DNA of 64,000 nucleotides from Eucalyptus grandis (GCF_016545825.1 NC_052617.1:630001-694000); one strand, 5' to 3'; positions 33,780-47,729 are shown, counted from the first letter of the stretch. The notes: a model not told the origin generated them from the sequence alone. Numbers and translations are program-made.

Positions 33780-35290
33780 CCGTGGAAGCTGGGCCTAATG
33801 GCACAAAAGTACCCCATAGCTTCAGTTTCAGTCCATCGTATGTGCGGATGGTATAATGCTGGAATACTAAAGTTTATTCTAAAACACTTCCTAAGAAGTG
33901 CGATAAAAAGGAGGGTGGGCTACCAATTCAAGTTTTCTTTTTCCCCATCTTGCTTTCCAACTCAAGATTCTCGGTCCTCCGTTGATACCTAGCTAACTAC
34001 GACACGTGAATATCCTGCGAAGTGCCATGATTATGTTCCCGAAGATTCTCTCGGGTGGAGGTTAGAGGGGACTGTGGGTGGAAGAGGGTATATTCTCTGC
34101 TTCGCTATAGTCGGCATGAAAGCTTGTAGAAAAGCTTGCATGTCCCATGAAACTAGACATTTCTCATTGGGGTTGAAGCAACAGCAACTCCCACGTTCAA
34201 GGGAGTCGTCGCCAGAACAGGAATGCGGGCGACATTGACGTCTCTCTCAAAGCAATCCCACACCAGTTAGGTTTTCTTTTTCATTTGGGCTTGATAGACG
34301 AGACGTTTCCGGTACGAATCCAACAGGTGCCGAGTTTGGTCCTTACAAGTTACAATCTTGATAGCAAGTTGCTCTTCAATGGCTGTGGAATCCCACGTGC
34401 TCGTGTTTCCCAGTATAAGCATCTCACCCCGAAACGGGTAGTGTGCGACGAACATGTATGAAATTACCTAGCCACCCAAACTTTTATGAGGACATGTTCA
34501 CATGGTTTATAGTATATATTAAACCCACAGTACAAATTAGTTTGTTCCAGCTCAAGTCATGTTTAAACAGTCTGCTCCCCATCAGTCTTTCTTTTTCCTT
34601 GTTTCTTAAGAATTTCTTAGTTTCATATTGTATTACGAAAGATTTTGAAGACGAGGGTTTACTGCCCCTCGTGTGGGATTGCTTAGCCATACGAGGTACT
34701 TCTGAAACGAAAAAGTGAGATTCGACATCTTTCCCTTAAAGTTCGAGCATATAATATAGAAGATGGAAAGTTCATGCTTTGAGGGTGGAATAGTATGTTC
34801 ACATTTATTCAATGAGATTTGCTAGTGTATTGGTTGAGTGTCCAACGTGTGTAGATAGCTTAATTATTTTGGTGGACAAATCTGTGAAGATCCCCAAAAT
34901 GACGAATTGTCTACGCTCGATTCAGTAATCGCCACATCACCAAAGGAGAGGTCGGTCCATCTTTGTTTCTTAGACAAAATGGGCGACATTATGTCCATGG
35001 TTAGCATTCAAAATGAAACAAGGTTTAATGGAGCACTTTGTAAATGATCTTATTATTCTTATGTTCACTATAAGAGGATCGAATCTTGGCTCAGTGCTCG
35101 CCACTGTGTGAAAAGAAAGGTCTTTAGCTTTTAAAGCCCCACAGGAGCATTTTCCTAAATCCAATTGGGTCCCAATTGCTACGGGTATGATAATTTCAAC
35201 GAAGAAAAAAAAAATCACCTATCTAATCTTTACCTAGGCCCTTCTCGCAGTTTCTTTTTTTTTTGGCTTAAGTAGGGATTTTGTTTTAGT
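33780..35290. other. upstream flank of the CEP-like gene, no gene recognised
   Basis: Mixed-composition DNA. A minus-strand frame at 34267-34455 has an ATG and an ordinary amino-acid mix but no domain that I recognise. It could be a relic exon. Nothing else is supported. Confidence 0.35.
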
Positions 35291-36465
35291 GCGCTATAAT
35301 GATTGGCAAAGGAAATTTTTGTTACATTTCATAGCAAAATTATTTTCTTGAGGTGAAAATAGGCATAATTAGCTCTGTTTGTTTCATAGAAATATTTTTG
35401 CTGGACTATTTTTGTCTCATTTTTTGACCTTTCGATTGCTTAGTAAAAATGATTCAAGGGAAACTTTTTCGTAGTTATCAGAAAACATATGTTTAAATCA
35501 AAATAATGATTTTCCTCTTTTAAACATAAATCATTTTTCTTTTTAAAAATAAAACTAAGCATTGGTGCTTGGACTAGAGATCTCGATACCTAGTACGACA
35601 AGTCCAACGTTGATGCGTGAGTCCTTGGTAGCCGAGTTTGAGTTGTAGTGGCTAGTGGACCCAAGTTTGGCTCCCTTGAGACTAGGCCGAGATACCCAAC
35701 TCCCACATCCAAGTTACAAGAGTCTAGACTCAGATCTATAGAGACTAGGTCTAGGTCTCTTGAGGTCGGGCCAAAGACCTTGACAACCATACCCAAGACC
35801 CAACTAGCATTGCCAAGACACTTAACTTCCATGCCCAAGTCACCGACGCATGGCCTTGGGTCCATCAAAGTGAGGCTTGGATCCCCAATGCCTATACTCA
35901 AGTTCCTAATGGTTGGGCACAAGAAGCCTCAAGTCCTACAACTAGGACCCCAACGTCTAGGCTTGGGGACCCCATCGACCAAACTCTAATCCCTCGAGGC
36001 CACAACCTAGTCCCTGATGATAGAGTCGGAGTCCTCAACACTTGAGTCCAAGACTCTAGTGGTTGGGCCAAGCCCAAGACCTCGCGCTTGTGCTCAATGT
36101 GTCCAAGTCCTTGAGACCCCAATGGCTGAGCTCAAGCCTCTCTAGGACCCTGGCACCTAAGCCCAAGTACCTAAGTCCGGGCACATAACCTGGGCAGCCT
36201 AGCCCAAGTCCCCTAAGAGAAAATATTGAATTGTTTACAATCTATTAAAACGTTTACATTAGGGAAATTTAAGTCGATAACAATTTATCTAAAATTTAAT
36301 GTATTGATTGTGTGGCCCTTATATCACATGAATAGCGCATGTATATTTAGGAAAACAAAAGTAAATTTTCATTATCAAATAACGAAAAGTAATTCTCAAT
36401 TCATTTTCATATTTCAGTCAAATACCAAACAAATATTGTCTTTTTTTTTTTTGAATGCAAAATGA
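35290..36465. mobile_element. TIR-like element with degenerate 'cccaag' core
   Basis: The core (about 35565-36215) is built of irregular short words ('cccaag', 'gactaggtc', 'cttgggtcc') on both strands. It is flanked by AT-rich arms that show loose inverted similarity ('gtttgtttcatagaaat' on the left; 'caaatatttgtttggtattt' on the minus strand at the right). The layout matches 39660-43925. It is probably a non-autonomous DNA transposon; ends and TSD were not resolved. Confidence 0.35.
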
Positions 36466-39400
36466 CCTTTTGGAGAGTATATTCTAAAAATGCCAAATTT
36501 TTCGAAAATAAACAGAGTGGAAAAGAAAATTCTACTTCACCCCTCTCCAACACCTAAAACTTTTACTTCTTACACCAAAATAAAAGCACATCAATTCCAA
36601 AACTTTAAATGCTTTTGTCTTTAACCCCCTGAAGGCACACTTCTTACACCGTAGATTTCAGTTCGTTCAGCCCGGCGGACCAACAGTGGCTATTCTAAGT
36701 GGGGATTAGAAGATCTTGATTACGTTTTCCCTGCACGCCTTCAAGATACTTAGAAACTGAACATCCCAATCAGTGCACTCCGACTAGTCTAAAGTTGGGA
36801 TTTCCAAGTTTGATCTCTCTTCTCAAGCTCTCATGATGAGAAGTAGAGATTTTCAAACCTCTCTCTCTCTCTCTCTCTCGTGATGAGAAAATGGTTGGCT
36901 CCTCAAGCTATGGAAAAGGTGTCAGAAAGCATATCGCCAAAGGCTCCAAGGTGTTGAAAGTCAAAAGGTCAAATTATACCCAACCAACAGTTCGGACAAG
37001 AGTAGCCGTCGATTGACAGCCGGTTTGAAGGAAAGAGAATCACTCCAATCTTTCAGAGATACAAAGAATTGATGGAAACTACAGTCATAAATGGGGGGCT
37101 TCCACTTTTTTCTCTAACCACTCAACCCAATTTCCTTGTTCCCCCCCCCCCCAAAAAAAAAAAAAAAAATCCCACTTTTATCCTTGGGACAAAAATAACT
37201 TCCTTTTTCAAGCAGAAACGCTCCCAAGTTTCGTTATATACGTCTGTTAGTTTCGATGTCAGCATATACCGACGCGGCATCCTAATATCAAGGAAGCTCC
37301 ATGGCCTCAACTCATGGTCGTCCACAGTGGATCAAACTATGTTAGATCAAGGTCGACGCTAGCAACCTCAACCCGAGGCCATTTGATCTCATGTTGAATG
37401 TAACATGCGCGAGAAGTTGCATAGATTATATAGAGAGAAGGAGAAGTGTTGCACTTGGACAAGGAGAGGGAGAGCAAAAGAGGGAGAGAGTAAACCGGAA
37501 CTAATTGAAATAGTAACTCATTTTCAAACTACCATGTTTGGTATTATTTGAAGATTATAATGCAATGTTCTTGTAGTAAAATATTGTGATTATAATGATA
37601 ATATATATAAGTAGATAGATCGGATTTATAAACTATACCAAATCAAGTTTCCTGTATACACATAGGTAGTGCCCGAATTCGAAGCGTGACGATTGGTTTA
37701 TGCACGTCATTACTATTTCGCTATTCACAACCCATCCGGACAGGCCCAAGTGACGTGCTACAACTGGCAGCCACTTATAATTCCTCCCCATTTTGGGCTT
37801 CGGAATTATTACCATCTTGGATTCTTTGAGAGCCTCCAATTAGCTCTTACATTGCAACCTTACTTGTCCAGAGATGAAAGTAGATTTTATCAAAGCTGTA
37901 AGCTCTGCAAAAATGGCAACATTAGCATGAATCTTAATTTGAGGAGTGTAAATCTAGCTTCAATTTACAGTCAATTTATTTTCTTTGAGATCGTGAGACT
38001 TCACCCATCGCAAAGAAATGGCGATGTCTATTGACCTTACAAAGTAAATTTGATCCGACTAATGATGACGACTTTTAGCGTATGAGTTGGCAACAACATA
38101 GAAAAATGGTTTTGAATTTTTGTCCTTGAATCAGCAACGCAACATGTAATATAATGAAATATATTGGTACAAATAAAAATACATATTTTTAGACATAAAA
38201 CGATAAACTTCCACAATTTTCTAAAGTCAAAAGAGGAAAATGGTTATTTATCGCTATGAAGCCAGATTGAGTACAATTTCATACATCTTTTCAAGTAAAC
38301 TCTTGATCGTGGGCTATGAATACATCTATTATGAACTAATCTGTTATCTCCATTTGAGATTGTGACATGTGTCCACTTTATTCTAGAACTCATCGCATTC
38401 AATCCAAATCCCATCTAACCCTAAACTTTTATCTCTTTTCATCCTCCCTTCCTCGGCCCCCTCCAAATCCAACAGCAGCACCTCGGCATGTCGTCGTACT
38501 GTTGAAGACATCAATGTTACACCTTAAGACCAGCCATGACTGCATCGTAGGACCCATAGCCGCCGGCTGCTGTCGCTGCTCCGCCTTCTTTGCCAGATCG
38601 CCTCGTCCTCTATTCTCTCTCTCTCTCTCTCTCCCCCCCCCCAAAATTTTTTTCTACTTTCGCGTTCAGAACAGCCGTTTGGCTTTGCCGTGGAAATAAC
38701 ACGGCCATAACTAAGAAGGGGCTACTTATCAGTTTAGGCAAATCTTCAATACCCTTATTTTCTTTTCATGAGACTTAATTAAATGTTGGTCTATTCGGAT
38801 ATTGATGTAACATATATCCCAAAACTGAAAAGCTTGATGTGCTGGAGAAAGAATGTGATATGATAAGGATATGCAAATTATGTGGGACATGTTTGGTCAC
38901 AGTCACTCTAAAAAGCTCACACAAGGTTACTTCGTCATCTGAAAAGACAATGTCCCACCCTCTCTTCCATGGACCGTGTTGATTTCTATAGCGGCTGTGT
39001 CTATCTAGATGCTGTGCTCTCGTGATAAGGGGCCCATCAAGATTGAATTTACATCTTTTGTTTGATGGATTCAGGATTTCAATATTTTCTTCTTTAATTA
39101 AATTAATTTACCATATTTATTTAGTATGAGAATACTTGAATTTATTGCTTCCATCATTTTACAATTTTTCAATTTGTCAAGACATCTTATCTTTGGCCGG
39201 GAAATACCGTGGGATGGGGTATTAGCTGAGGTTTTGTTTTACTATGCTACATCGGAGTAGGGGATTCACACATATGAATTTGCGCTTTATTTTCATGTAA
39301 CTAAGTTGAGCCTTGCACGTCTACGCTTCAAGCTCGTGTTTTGCGAGTCACGACTCATGGCTACCCGTCTTCGCCACGTCCTCCCGTTCGTTGAACGCGT

Positions 39401-39655
39401 AAAATGTTGAGTACGAGAAGGAAACTCGCCGAGGACAGAAGGGATAAGACTGAAGGCGAACAATATTCAATTCGTCGAGATCGGCTTTATCCATTTGACC
39501 ACCGAAAGTTTGGCATGAAAGCAGAATAACGTGGTCACAAGGTCTTCCTTTCATATCTGGGCCGGACCAGGCTCGGCGCGAAAATGATATCCAATGGAGC
39601 GCTATCAGATTATCTTTCTATTGTGCGCCAGAGTTGCATACTGATCAGTGGAAAG
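36466..39655. other. intergenic DNA with simple repeats
   Basis: No gene is recognised on either strand. Simple repeats are (CT)n at about 36860-36880, poly-C plus poly-A at 37141-37169, and (CT)n followed by poly-C at 38612-38642. Open frames at 37693-38034 (non-ATG start) and 39348-39554 (minus) lack domains and are not supported as genes. Confidence 0.4.
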
Positions 39656-39659
39656 GTTC

Positions 39660-42600
39660 TCCTAGGATGTTTGACATTTCTGAAAAATATTTTTTAAGAA
39701 GTTATTTCTCAGAAAATTAATAATATTTTCTACAATTTGGCTGAAACTTGAAAATAAGCTAAAAAATATTTTCTGTCATTTGGCATTGAAAAAATGATTA
39801 AATTTTCCCAAGAAAAATTATCAAAAACATACGAATTTTGTTATTATCTTTTATTATCCTTTTTCCTTTTTATTTTTCCTTTTTTTTTTAGCTAGGCCCT
39901 GGCTATGGCAACTGGCCACAAGGGAGGGACGACCTCACCAGCCTTGGGTGAGGCTCCACCTTGCCAGGCGAGATGGAGCCTCACCCTTCGTGGATGAGTT
40001 CAAGCCTTGCTAGCCTTAGGCAAGTTTGTCCCTCGCCTATGGCTAGCTTGCCTAAGGCTAGCTATCGTGGCCAACGATAGGCCGAAGAAAAAGGAAAATA
40101 TAAATGAAAAGAATAAAAAAAGAAAAGCATTTTAAAAATCAATTTTCTAAACATATTTTTATAAGAATGAAGGTTTCATTGGAACTTGAAGCCAAGCATC
40201 GAGGACTTGCACACAGCCTTTTAGACTTAGGCTTATGTGTTGGAGATTGGAGCTCAAGCTCTAGGGCTTGAGCACTATCATTATGGACCCGAGCTTGGGT
40301 GCCAAGGCATGGGGTATGAGGACTAGAGCTTTGGGCTTGGCCTTGGCCTTAATGGATCCAGATGTGGCTGCTAGGTGTGTCACGCCTCGAGACCCCGAGC
40401 ACTCGAACAACCTGCCATGGTCATGCAAATGTGACATTCCTAGGTAGTGTCGCCGATCCCATTCATTTATTATTGCACATGCGAAACACATTATAAAACC
40501 CTTGGCAATGAAATATGTGATAGAAAAGCAGGAAGCAATTTCACAACCAATCACATACATAAACCAACGGAGTTTACAAACATAGGTTTACAACCAAAAG
40601 TCTATAAAAAGCCGCCTTATAAAAAGGAACCGTCCTACAACCTACAAGTCAAACACGATCTCCAATCCTTCAACTTCACCTTTGTAACTCCACAAGGCCA
40701 CCATAACGAACCGGCCGCTCCGTCCTCTAAGGACCTAAAAATGTGAGCTCACAAAGGGGTGAGACATTGTCTTAGCAAGTTCACCCCCCCAAAAAAAAAA
40801 AAAAAACCCTATTAGAAATAAAATACACCCAAGGGTAGCCTAACCACACCATCACAAACAATGAGACTCACATTTGCCTCGGTTCCTTTATGCAAGTTAG
40901 CACGATTCATATCACTCAATCACATGTTCATATCACTTTATCACATATAGTAATATGAACTTAAACAACTGGAATGCATTCACTTTCATATAACTAACAA
41001 CTACAAGGGTCATAATTATAAGATTAAATCGTTATGACATGTCCCATACCATGTCACACAATTCCGTCCCATAATCCGACACATCAACAACACTCAACAT
41101 GCATTCCAATTGTTATTCACCACCACACAACGGTATAGCCTACTTGTAGTTCGGCTATCTACTAACATTAATGTTAGACATCACTCCCCACCTTGGAGTT
41201 CGGCTTTGTCACTACGTCGACGGTGTTCCAGAAGGAGTATAGGCCCAGAATCAACTGCGACCCGAGCCCTTTGTAAGGGCCTCCCATATAGGGGCAAGTT
41301 CAGCTCAAAAGCTTAGGACAATTTCCTCTTAATTAACACACAACAAATTCATATTCGGCCCAAGACAATTTGCATTTTCTTCAATGCTTCCATTTAAAAT
41401 AGTGATCCCGGCCTCTTTTCTTCATATTAAAAATATCCAAGAAATTACTTACGTGTGTGGGGGCACGTTAAATTCAAACCAGAAAACCGATACCTCACCT
41501 TTTCAAGTCCCATCCTTTGATATAATCCTTAAAATCCAATTTTGGTATCAAAACCTGACACCTGAGATTTTATGAATAAAGTCTTTATATTTCACAATCA
41601 ACACTCAATTTGTAATATCTAACCATCAAGTTCATAATCTAAATACACGTAGTGATCAGCACGAAATTATGAGAATTTAAGGTCCCGACAAAATTTTCAG
41701 AATTTAATAAATAATTAAATTTATTCCGAAAATTAATTAAATAATAATATTTTAATAATTTCAAATAATAATATATTATTAAATTATTAAATAATTTTGA
41801 AATATTTATTTAATCCAAAAACAAATCAATAATGTCAAATCAAGGCTTATTCTAATATAACTTCCACTTAATCTTAATTAAACACACTTTAAATTAATCA
41901 AACTCTTTAATCTAATCCTCAACTAAATAAACTAATCTAACCACCTAAACGTACTTAACTTAAACTAAGAACACCCTAAGCATCATTAACCTTCTAATCA
42001 AGGTTTAGGAGGCTAAACTCACTAGAATCGCTTTCCAATGAGTCTCCAGTGAAGACAACGGCGAGGTGGTCGGAAAACCTCCTTAGGGTGGCACCAAAAG
42101 AAAACCGGAAGGCGCCTAAACCGGGCCTTGAAGATCCGGATCTAGTTGGAACTTTCAGTTGCTGGTCACGGGTGGAGGAGGGCCAAACGGCGGCTGGTTG
42201 GGCATGAAACCAGCAAAGAAGGGCGAAGGGCGGCGGTAGCTCGGGCGGTGCATATGGTGGCTCCGGTGGGTCTTCCGATGACCCAGGGCAACGGCAAGCT
42301 GCTGTTGGGTGACAGACGATGATGCTGGACGGTAGACAAAGGTAGAGTAGTAGCTGGCAAGCGGCGAGCTGGCCGGTGAGCAGGCGAAGGAGAAGCAACA
42401 CCGGCGGCGAGCGACGGCAACCTCAGCTGCCCTGGGGACTGAACGGTGGTGGTTGGTGATGAAGAGCAGCGGTTGGACGAAGGAGAGATGACGGCTAAAG
42501 CTCGAGTGGAGACAACGCGACGGCTAGCCGACGAGGCGCGCGCGTGGACGAATGGTGACCGCGACGGTGATGAACGGCGAGTGGTGAAGGAGGCGCACGA

Positions 42601-43925
42601 AGGGGGCATTGAGGCTAGCTTCCAGTCGGATCCTCTCTCTCTCTCCTCTTTCCAAATTCCAAGAAGCCAAGCTTGAAGATGATGGAGATGGGTTGAAGTG
42701 AAATCCCACTTTTTTGGGGGCAATTGTACACCTTCCACTTGTCAAGATCCTAGACACTCAAGCCCCACCATGACATCACTTGATGATGTCACACTCCACT
42801 ATCTCCAATCTCCCACAACCTTATTCCAATGGGTGCAATTTCTTTTTTTGCGTGGCATGAATTCTCCAAAATCTTATACAACACATTTCATTCAATCCAC
42901 TTCTAATTGAGCCAAATTGAAGTCCATAAAATTAATCAAATATCACCACATTTCAATTCACAAATTTTACTTAACCATAGAACCATCTTGAGTCCCAAAA
43001 GCACGACCAAAAGCAGGCCTACCAATTTCTTGAACCAAATTAACCATATATTGATTCTTCGCTGAAAGTTCGGCTTGCATGAAAAATATTTCAAAGATGA
43101 GTCAATGTTCCTAAAATGATTTGTGACATACCGGGACTTTCAATTTCTAAATTCGATTTCAATTTCACAGTTAATTTCACTCTGGCACGATACTAGTGCG
43201 TCTCGATCTATCATGTAGCTTTTAGAAATTTTCATGCATTTGACCTGTAGTTGATCAATTCAAACCACAGTATAAATCTTTGACATATTGGCGACTCTCG
43301 GTTGTCATGGTAATCTCAAGATTTCAAATACAGACACATGGTACCCAATCGACAAAAAAGCCAATCTAGTGCCGATTGACAACAATTGTGCGATCTAGTG
43401 GAATCACCCACATTTGATTATATGCCTCTGTTGAGTCAACCTATCTTTGATCTATAATCAAATTTTAATTGTGTTGTAATGACCCTTGCAGATTAGCTCG
43501 GTCGAAATGTCGCTTCCTAGTAAAATTCTCGAGTCTAATGCATTAAAATCTTTTAACGGCTTCACCTGATAGACTAGTTTTCACACGAGTGGCCGACTCA
43601 AAGAAAAGAACTATATGCGTGCCAACAAAATGCCCGTCTCAATTTATTGAAAATAGAATTGGAAAATCGGGATGTCATAAGGTGCCTATGCTTAGGTGCT
43701 AAAGACCTGGTCTCAGACATGAAGACTCTAGAACTACCGTTGGGGTTCCATTATTGAAGTGTAAAGTTTCGTATTCAAACCCCAATAACTAGTCATATTT
43801 TGGCGAACATTTTCCGATTTTTCAAAGAGGAAATCATGTTCTTAAATTTTAGCATAGGTTTTCCATTGATTAGGAAAATATTTTCCGTTAACTTGTTTTC
43901 CCAAGTGAACCAAATGTAAAAAAAA
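39660..43925. mobile_element. TIR-like element split by a solo LTR
   Basis: The left half (39660-40377) has AT-rich arm sequence with 'ctgaaaaatattttt', then a GC-rich core of 'gcctcacc/aggctagc' words. The right half (43680-43925) ends in an arm with 'ggaaaatattttccg'. The two halves read as one element once the solo LTR (40378-43679) and one TSD copy are removed. The outer boundaries are approximate. Confidence 0.4.
40378..43679 (-). mobile_element. solo LTR, 3.3 kb, long-LTR family, 5-bp TSD AGGTG
   Basis: On the minus strand it starts 'tatgacatcccgattttcca' (TA instead of TG, likely a point change) and ends 'gaggcgtgaca'. AGGTG flanks both sides (40373-40377 and 43680-43684). No retrotransposon protein domain lies between, so it is an LTR left by recombination of a full element. 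It contains a GC-rich block (42000-42660), an AT-rich block and an R/U5-like end resembling the relic at 1858-3618. The minus-strand frames in its GC-rich block (42166-42738) have no domain. Confidence 0.8.
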
Positions 43926-44503
43926 GAGTTTCCATGAAACAGAAAGAACCTAAATATCCCCTAAAATTTATGTGTTTTCCATACTTTGTTCAGAAGAAGT
44001 GATTTGAGATTTTCATTAATAGGTCTAAAGAAAATATGATAAGAGGACAACCTTTTTCCTTTACATCGAGAGACGAAGGGGAAATTATACAAATGATTCT
44101 TGAATTTTAGTCAAATATACAATGTGATCTCTAAACTGTAGTTTAATATGCATTATAGTCCCTAAACTAATAATTTGTTTAACATGGTCCCTGCATTTTT
44201 AGTATATGTTCAACTTAGTCCCTAAACTATATGAAAATGTTCAATGTGACCCCGAATTTGAATTAATAAAAGGACAACATTGCACATCTTTGTATAGTTT
44301 GGGGACTAAGTTGGATATAAACAAAAAGTTTAGGGACCATATTGAATAATATAAAATTCTAAAGACTATATTCCATATTGGCTTAAAATTCACGGACTAT
44401 ATTAAAAAAATTGAAAGTTCAATGTTCACATTGCATGTTGAGGCAAAGTTCATAAATCATTTGTGTTATTATCTCAAAGAAAAGTTAACTAATGTCTCAC
44501 ATT
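43926..44503. other. AT-rich repeat-like DNA
   Basis: It shows inverted and direct echoes of 'gtccctaaact' (near 44158, 44218) and their complements ('tttagggaccat', near 44329). This suggests a small MITE-like or foldback sequence at about 44090-44470. No gene is seen. Confidence 0.4.
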
Positions 44504-44513
44504 GGGAAAAGTG

Positions 44514-45682
44514 TAAAAAAAGTCCTAAACTTTTTCCTTGTGTGCCAATTTAGTTGTAAACCCTTTATTAGTGCCGATTTAGTTCTAAATTTTTTCACTT
44601 TGTGCTAATTTAATCCTAAACATTTTTACTTAATGCCAATTAAGTCCTTTCGCCTAATTTTAGTAGGATTTTCTTGACCGGGTGCCTGTTGGCTAACATA
44701 ACACGATCGTGTAACATGGACAACTTTTAATAATATATATTTTAATATTTTAATTTTAATTTTCCTTTTCCCTTTTATTTTAATTTTAATTTTTCCTTTT
44801 CCCTTTTATTTTCCTTTTATTTTTCTTTTTCCTTTCTCCTCCTCCCTCTAGCTAGTTGTCAAACCTTGGCAGGTGGCCAAAGGCGATGGTCACCGAGGTC
44901 AACCTCAACCTCGTCGGCCTCTAGCGAGCCTTATAGCCACTGGCGAGGCTCGAGCCCTTGCCAAAAGGACGCGAGGGCTACTTGTACTAGGTAGCGAGGC
45001 TTGCCCTCGCTGGATTTGGCGAGGTCGAGCCTCGACCAAGGTTACCCAAGCCGCAACGGTGGCCTTACTGAATCTAGCGAGGTCTAGCCTCACCCATGGC
45101 TAGTGAGGCTTGACCTCACTAGATCTTATGAGGAGAGCCTCACCAACTCAGCATGAAGCCACAAGACAAGCTTGGGCGAGGCTTGATCTTGTCGGATCTA
45201 GTGAGTTAAGCCTCGCTTGCCATGGGCGAGACTTGACTTCACTAAATCCGGCAAGGGCAAACCTTGTTGCCTAGTGCGAGGAGCCCTCGTAGCCTCTAAC
45301 GAGGGCTCAAGCCTCACTAGTGGCCATGAGGCTCGCCAAAGGCCGGCGACTTATTGCCAAGGTCTGACGATCGATTGGAGGAAGGAGGCGGAGAAAGAAC
45401 ATAAAATAAAAAGAAGAAGAAAAAGAAACAAAAAAGGAAAAAGAAAAAGAAAAAGAATAAAAAATTTAAAAAATTAAAAAATTATTAAAAATTATCTACA
45501 TTAACATCGATTGTATCATGTCGGTCGATCGGTGATCAGTCAGCAAAATCTGACCAAAATTAATACGAAGAATTGAATTAGCTTCAAATCAAAATGTTTA
45601 TGATTAAATTGATATTAATAAAAAAATTTAAGACTAAATGATATAATCACAAAATGTTTATGATTTTTTTGATACTTTTATT
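44514..45682. mobile_element. long-TIR Mutator-like element with GC-rich core
   Basis: The left terminus 'gggaaaagtgtaaaaaaagt' is matched by the right end, which on the minus strand reads 'aataaaagtatcaaaaaaat'. Inner repeats 'ccaatttagt..taaa' also mirror. The core (44845-45380) is 'gcgaggct' word-rich. It belongs to the same family as 8530-9513, 11740-12528 and 54862-56173. The flanking decamers do not match well, so the TSD is uncertain. No transposase. Confidence 0.65.
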
Positions 45683-47093
45683 GTCTACTGTTTGACTTTA
45701 GTATTGTTATTCGTGCAACTATATTGTTTCGATGGCCATTGAGAATGGGGAAGGGAAGCCACATTGAGATGGCCCCAGCAAATTTTATAAACTTAACAAT
45801 TTTTTTTTGGTTGAATAATGAACTTATCATTGATAGTTCGTTAAAATGGTCGAAATTAAAGTTGACCCCATGGTAATTTTGGGTTTTAGACCCTGCAGGT
45901 CTCCATCAATAAACATATTTGTCACGAATGTTTTGATAAAAGTTTAATAAAAGCTGTCATTGCATGTCATTTTTTCATCCGGGATTGCGTGCCACTTTTC
46001 CATCACAATCACCATCTCCGTCCCCCACCCGCGAAACCCGGAAAAATGACAGTCCTTTGTCCTCTTTCCTTTCGTCATTCTCCATGAGTACGAATCTAAA
46101 AAATTTCTAGTGGGTTCAAAAACAAGAGATGATAAAATTGATATTAATGTGGGTTTTGTTTGTCTATAATAACTGTTGGGAAAATATGACTTTGAATCAA
46201 GTAAAATAATAAAGTTAGATCTTTAGAGTAATCAAATCGGACTTTGAAGCATACCGAATACGCCTAATAATCACACACCTGCATGCTGGTATGGTGGAGT
46301 TTAGCTCACATCCAATCATTTATTTAGGTACACTAAAAAAAAATTCACACTTACTAATTGGTCAATTTTCTCCCACTTTTCTTATGTGGGACAAGGAAAG
46401 ATACATTTAATTTGTTTTAAAAACAAACTTCTAACAACAACCACATTCTCATGATTTTAAAATTGCTTATTAATATTTTTTAATCACTTTGTGGGGGCAA
46501 AGGAAAATGAAAACAGTTACTGCAGACTTAGTTGCATATCACTACGAAATTTGATGGGTACAAAAACTTATTTTTAGGTCAAAATAGTTTAACATAACTT
46601 ATAGACTTATAGAATTTTAGAATTTTGAGTTGGAGCAAAATTTTTCAAGATGCTTATGCTTTATACCAAAAGGTTTTGCTTATACCCATTATGATCTAAA
46701 CACATCTTTACTTATATTGAAGTGCTTACAATTTGTCACTTTTTCATTATAACATTCTGCAAAAGGATCTCTAAAAAGAAAAAGATGTAAAACCATTATA
46801 GTTTATCCAAGCTCCTTCGTCCCAAAGTTGGTGGTGTCATTGTATTCATCTGGTGGAGTATTCATTCCAATAATAAATCACCTTTATCATCAAATTTTTC
46901 ATCGTGGCACAAAACAGAGGACAAAGATCATTTTGATACCTGGTACCGGCCGCCCCATGTGCTGTCGTTTTGTGTTAGGGGCCTGAGTCAAGGAACAAGT
47001 CATCTTCTCCACCTTCTTCAGTGTCGCCATGAAAATCTTGCTTTAAACGAGAGGATATGGTGGTCTGTTGGGGCCAGTCACGTGTGGGCATAA
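45683..47093. other. intergenic DNA, no gene recognised
   Basis: AT-rich sequence with short uninformative frames. Nothing supports a gene, RNA or defined repeat. Confidence 0.4.
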
Positions 47094-47098
47094 TAATC

Positions 47099-47729
47099 TG
47101 TTGGGATTAACTGATTCCCCAAAATCGGATTCGACACTAAATCAAACCCCTAAAACGAATGCGGAAGACAAGCCCGGGAAAATCATGTATCACCGATCCT
47201 AAAGCACACTACGGATTCGAGCGTACCTTGTTAGTCACAGATTAAACACCAATGCTGAAGATTGAGGAAGAGAAACCGATCATGTTCGATCCGATGACGT
47301 CAATTGGCCTTGAAGGGAAGATGGCGTCGCCGTTTGCACTCGTTTTTCTTTTGGAGGGAGAGAGGGAGAGGAACGTATGTTCGTTATGCCAACGGCTACG
47401 GATTCGAGCGTACCTTGTTAGTCACAGATTAAACACCAATGCTGAAGATTGAGGAAGAGAAACCGATCATGTTCGATCCGATGACGTCAATTGGCCTTGA
47501 AGGGAAGATGGCGTCGCCGTTTGCGCTCGTTTTTCTTTTGGAGGGAGAGAGGGAGAGGAATGTACGTTCGTTATGCCAATGGGTGTCTTCGTCTCTCTCT
47601 TTCCTCCCTTATATACGTTCCCTCAAAAATAGAAACGTACCCCTTCATCCATGGGCCCTAATTTTGTGGGCCGGGCTTTTAGGCCCAACATGGGCGGACG
47701 GGCCTTAAGCCCATCACATAAAACCATCA
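47099..47729 (-). repeat. 3' LTR of copia copy 1, with a 187-bp internal duplication
   Basis: It is colinear with the 443-bp 5' LTR but 188 bp longer. A 187-base block recurs in tandem (for example 'acggattcgagcgtacctt' at 47211 and at 47398). The TATA box and U3 TGGGCC/GGCCCA motifs lie near 47600-47720. The bordering 'gtgggaga' on the minus strand just inside the LTR (47730-47737) fits a purine tract. Confidence 0.9.

Noticed and set aside
37693..38034. 113-codon plus frame
   Set aside because: It starts at TTG, has no domain, no TATA box or splice context, and ordinary AT-rich composition.
42166..42738. 190-codon minus frame
   Set aside because: Inside the GC-rich part of the solo LTR; low-complexity Ser/Arg/Pro composition and no recognisable domain.
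44873..45477. Plus frames of 76-86 codons in the 44.9-45.5 kb repeat
   Set aside because: Generated by the degenerate GC-rich core of a Mutator-like element; the same kind of frames occur in each family member on either strand.
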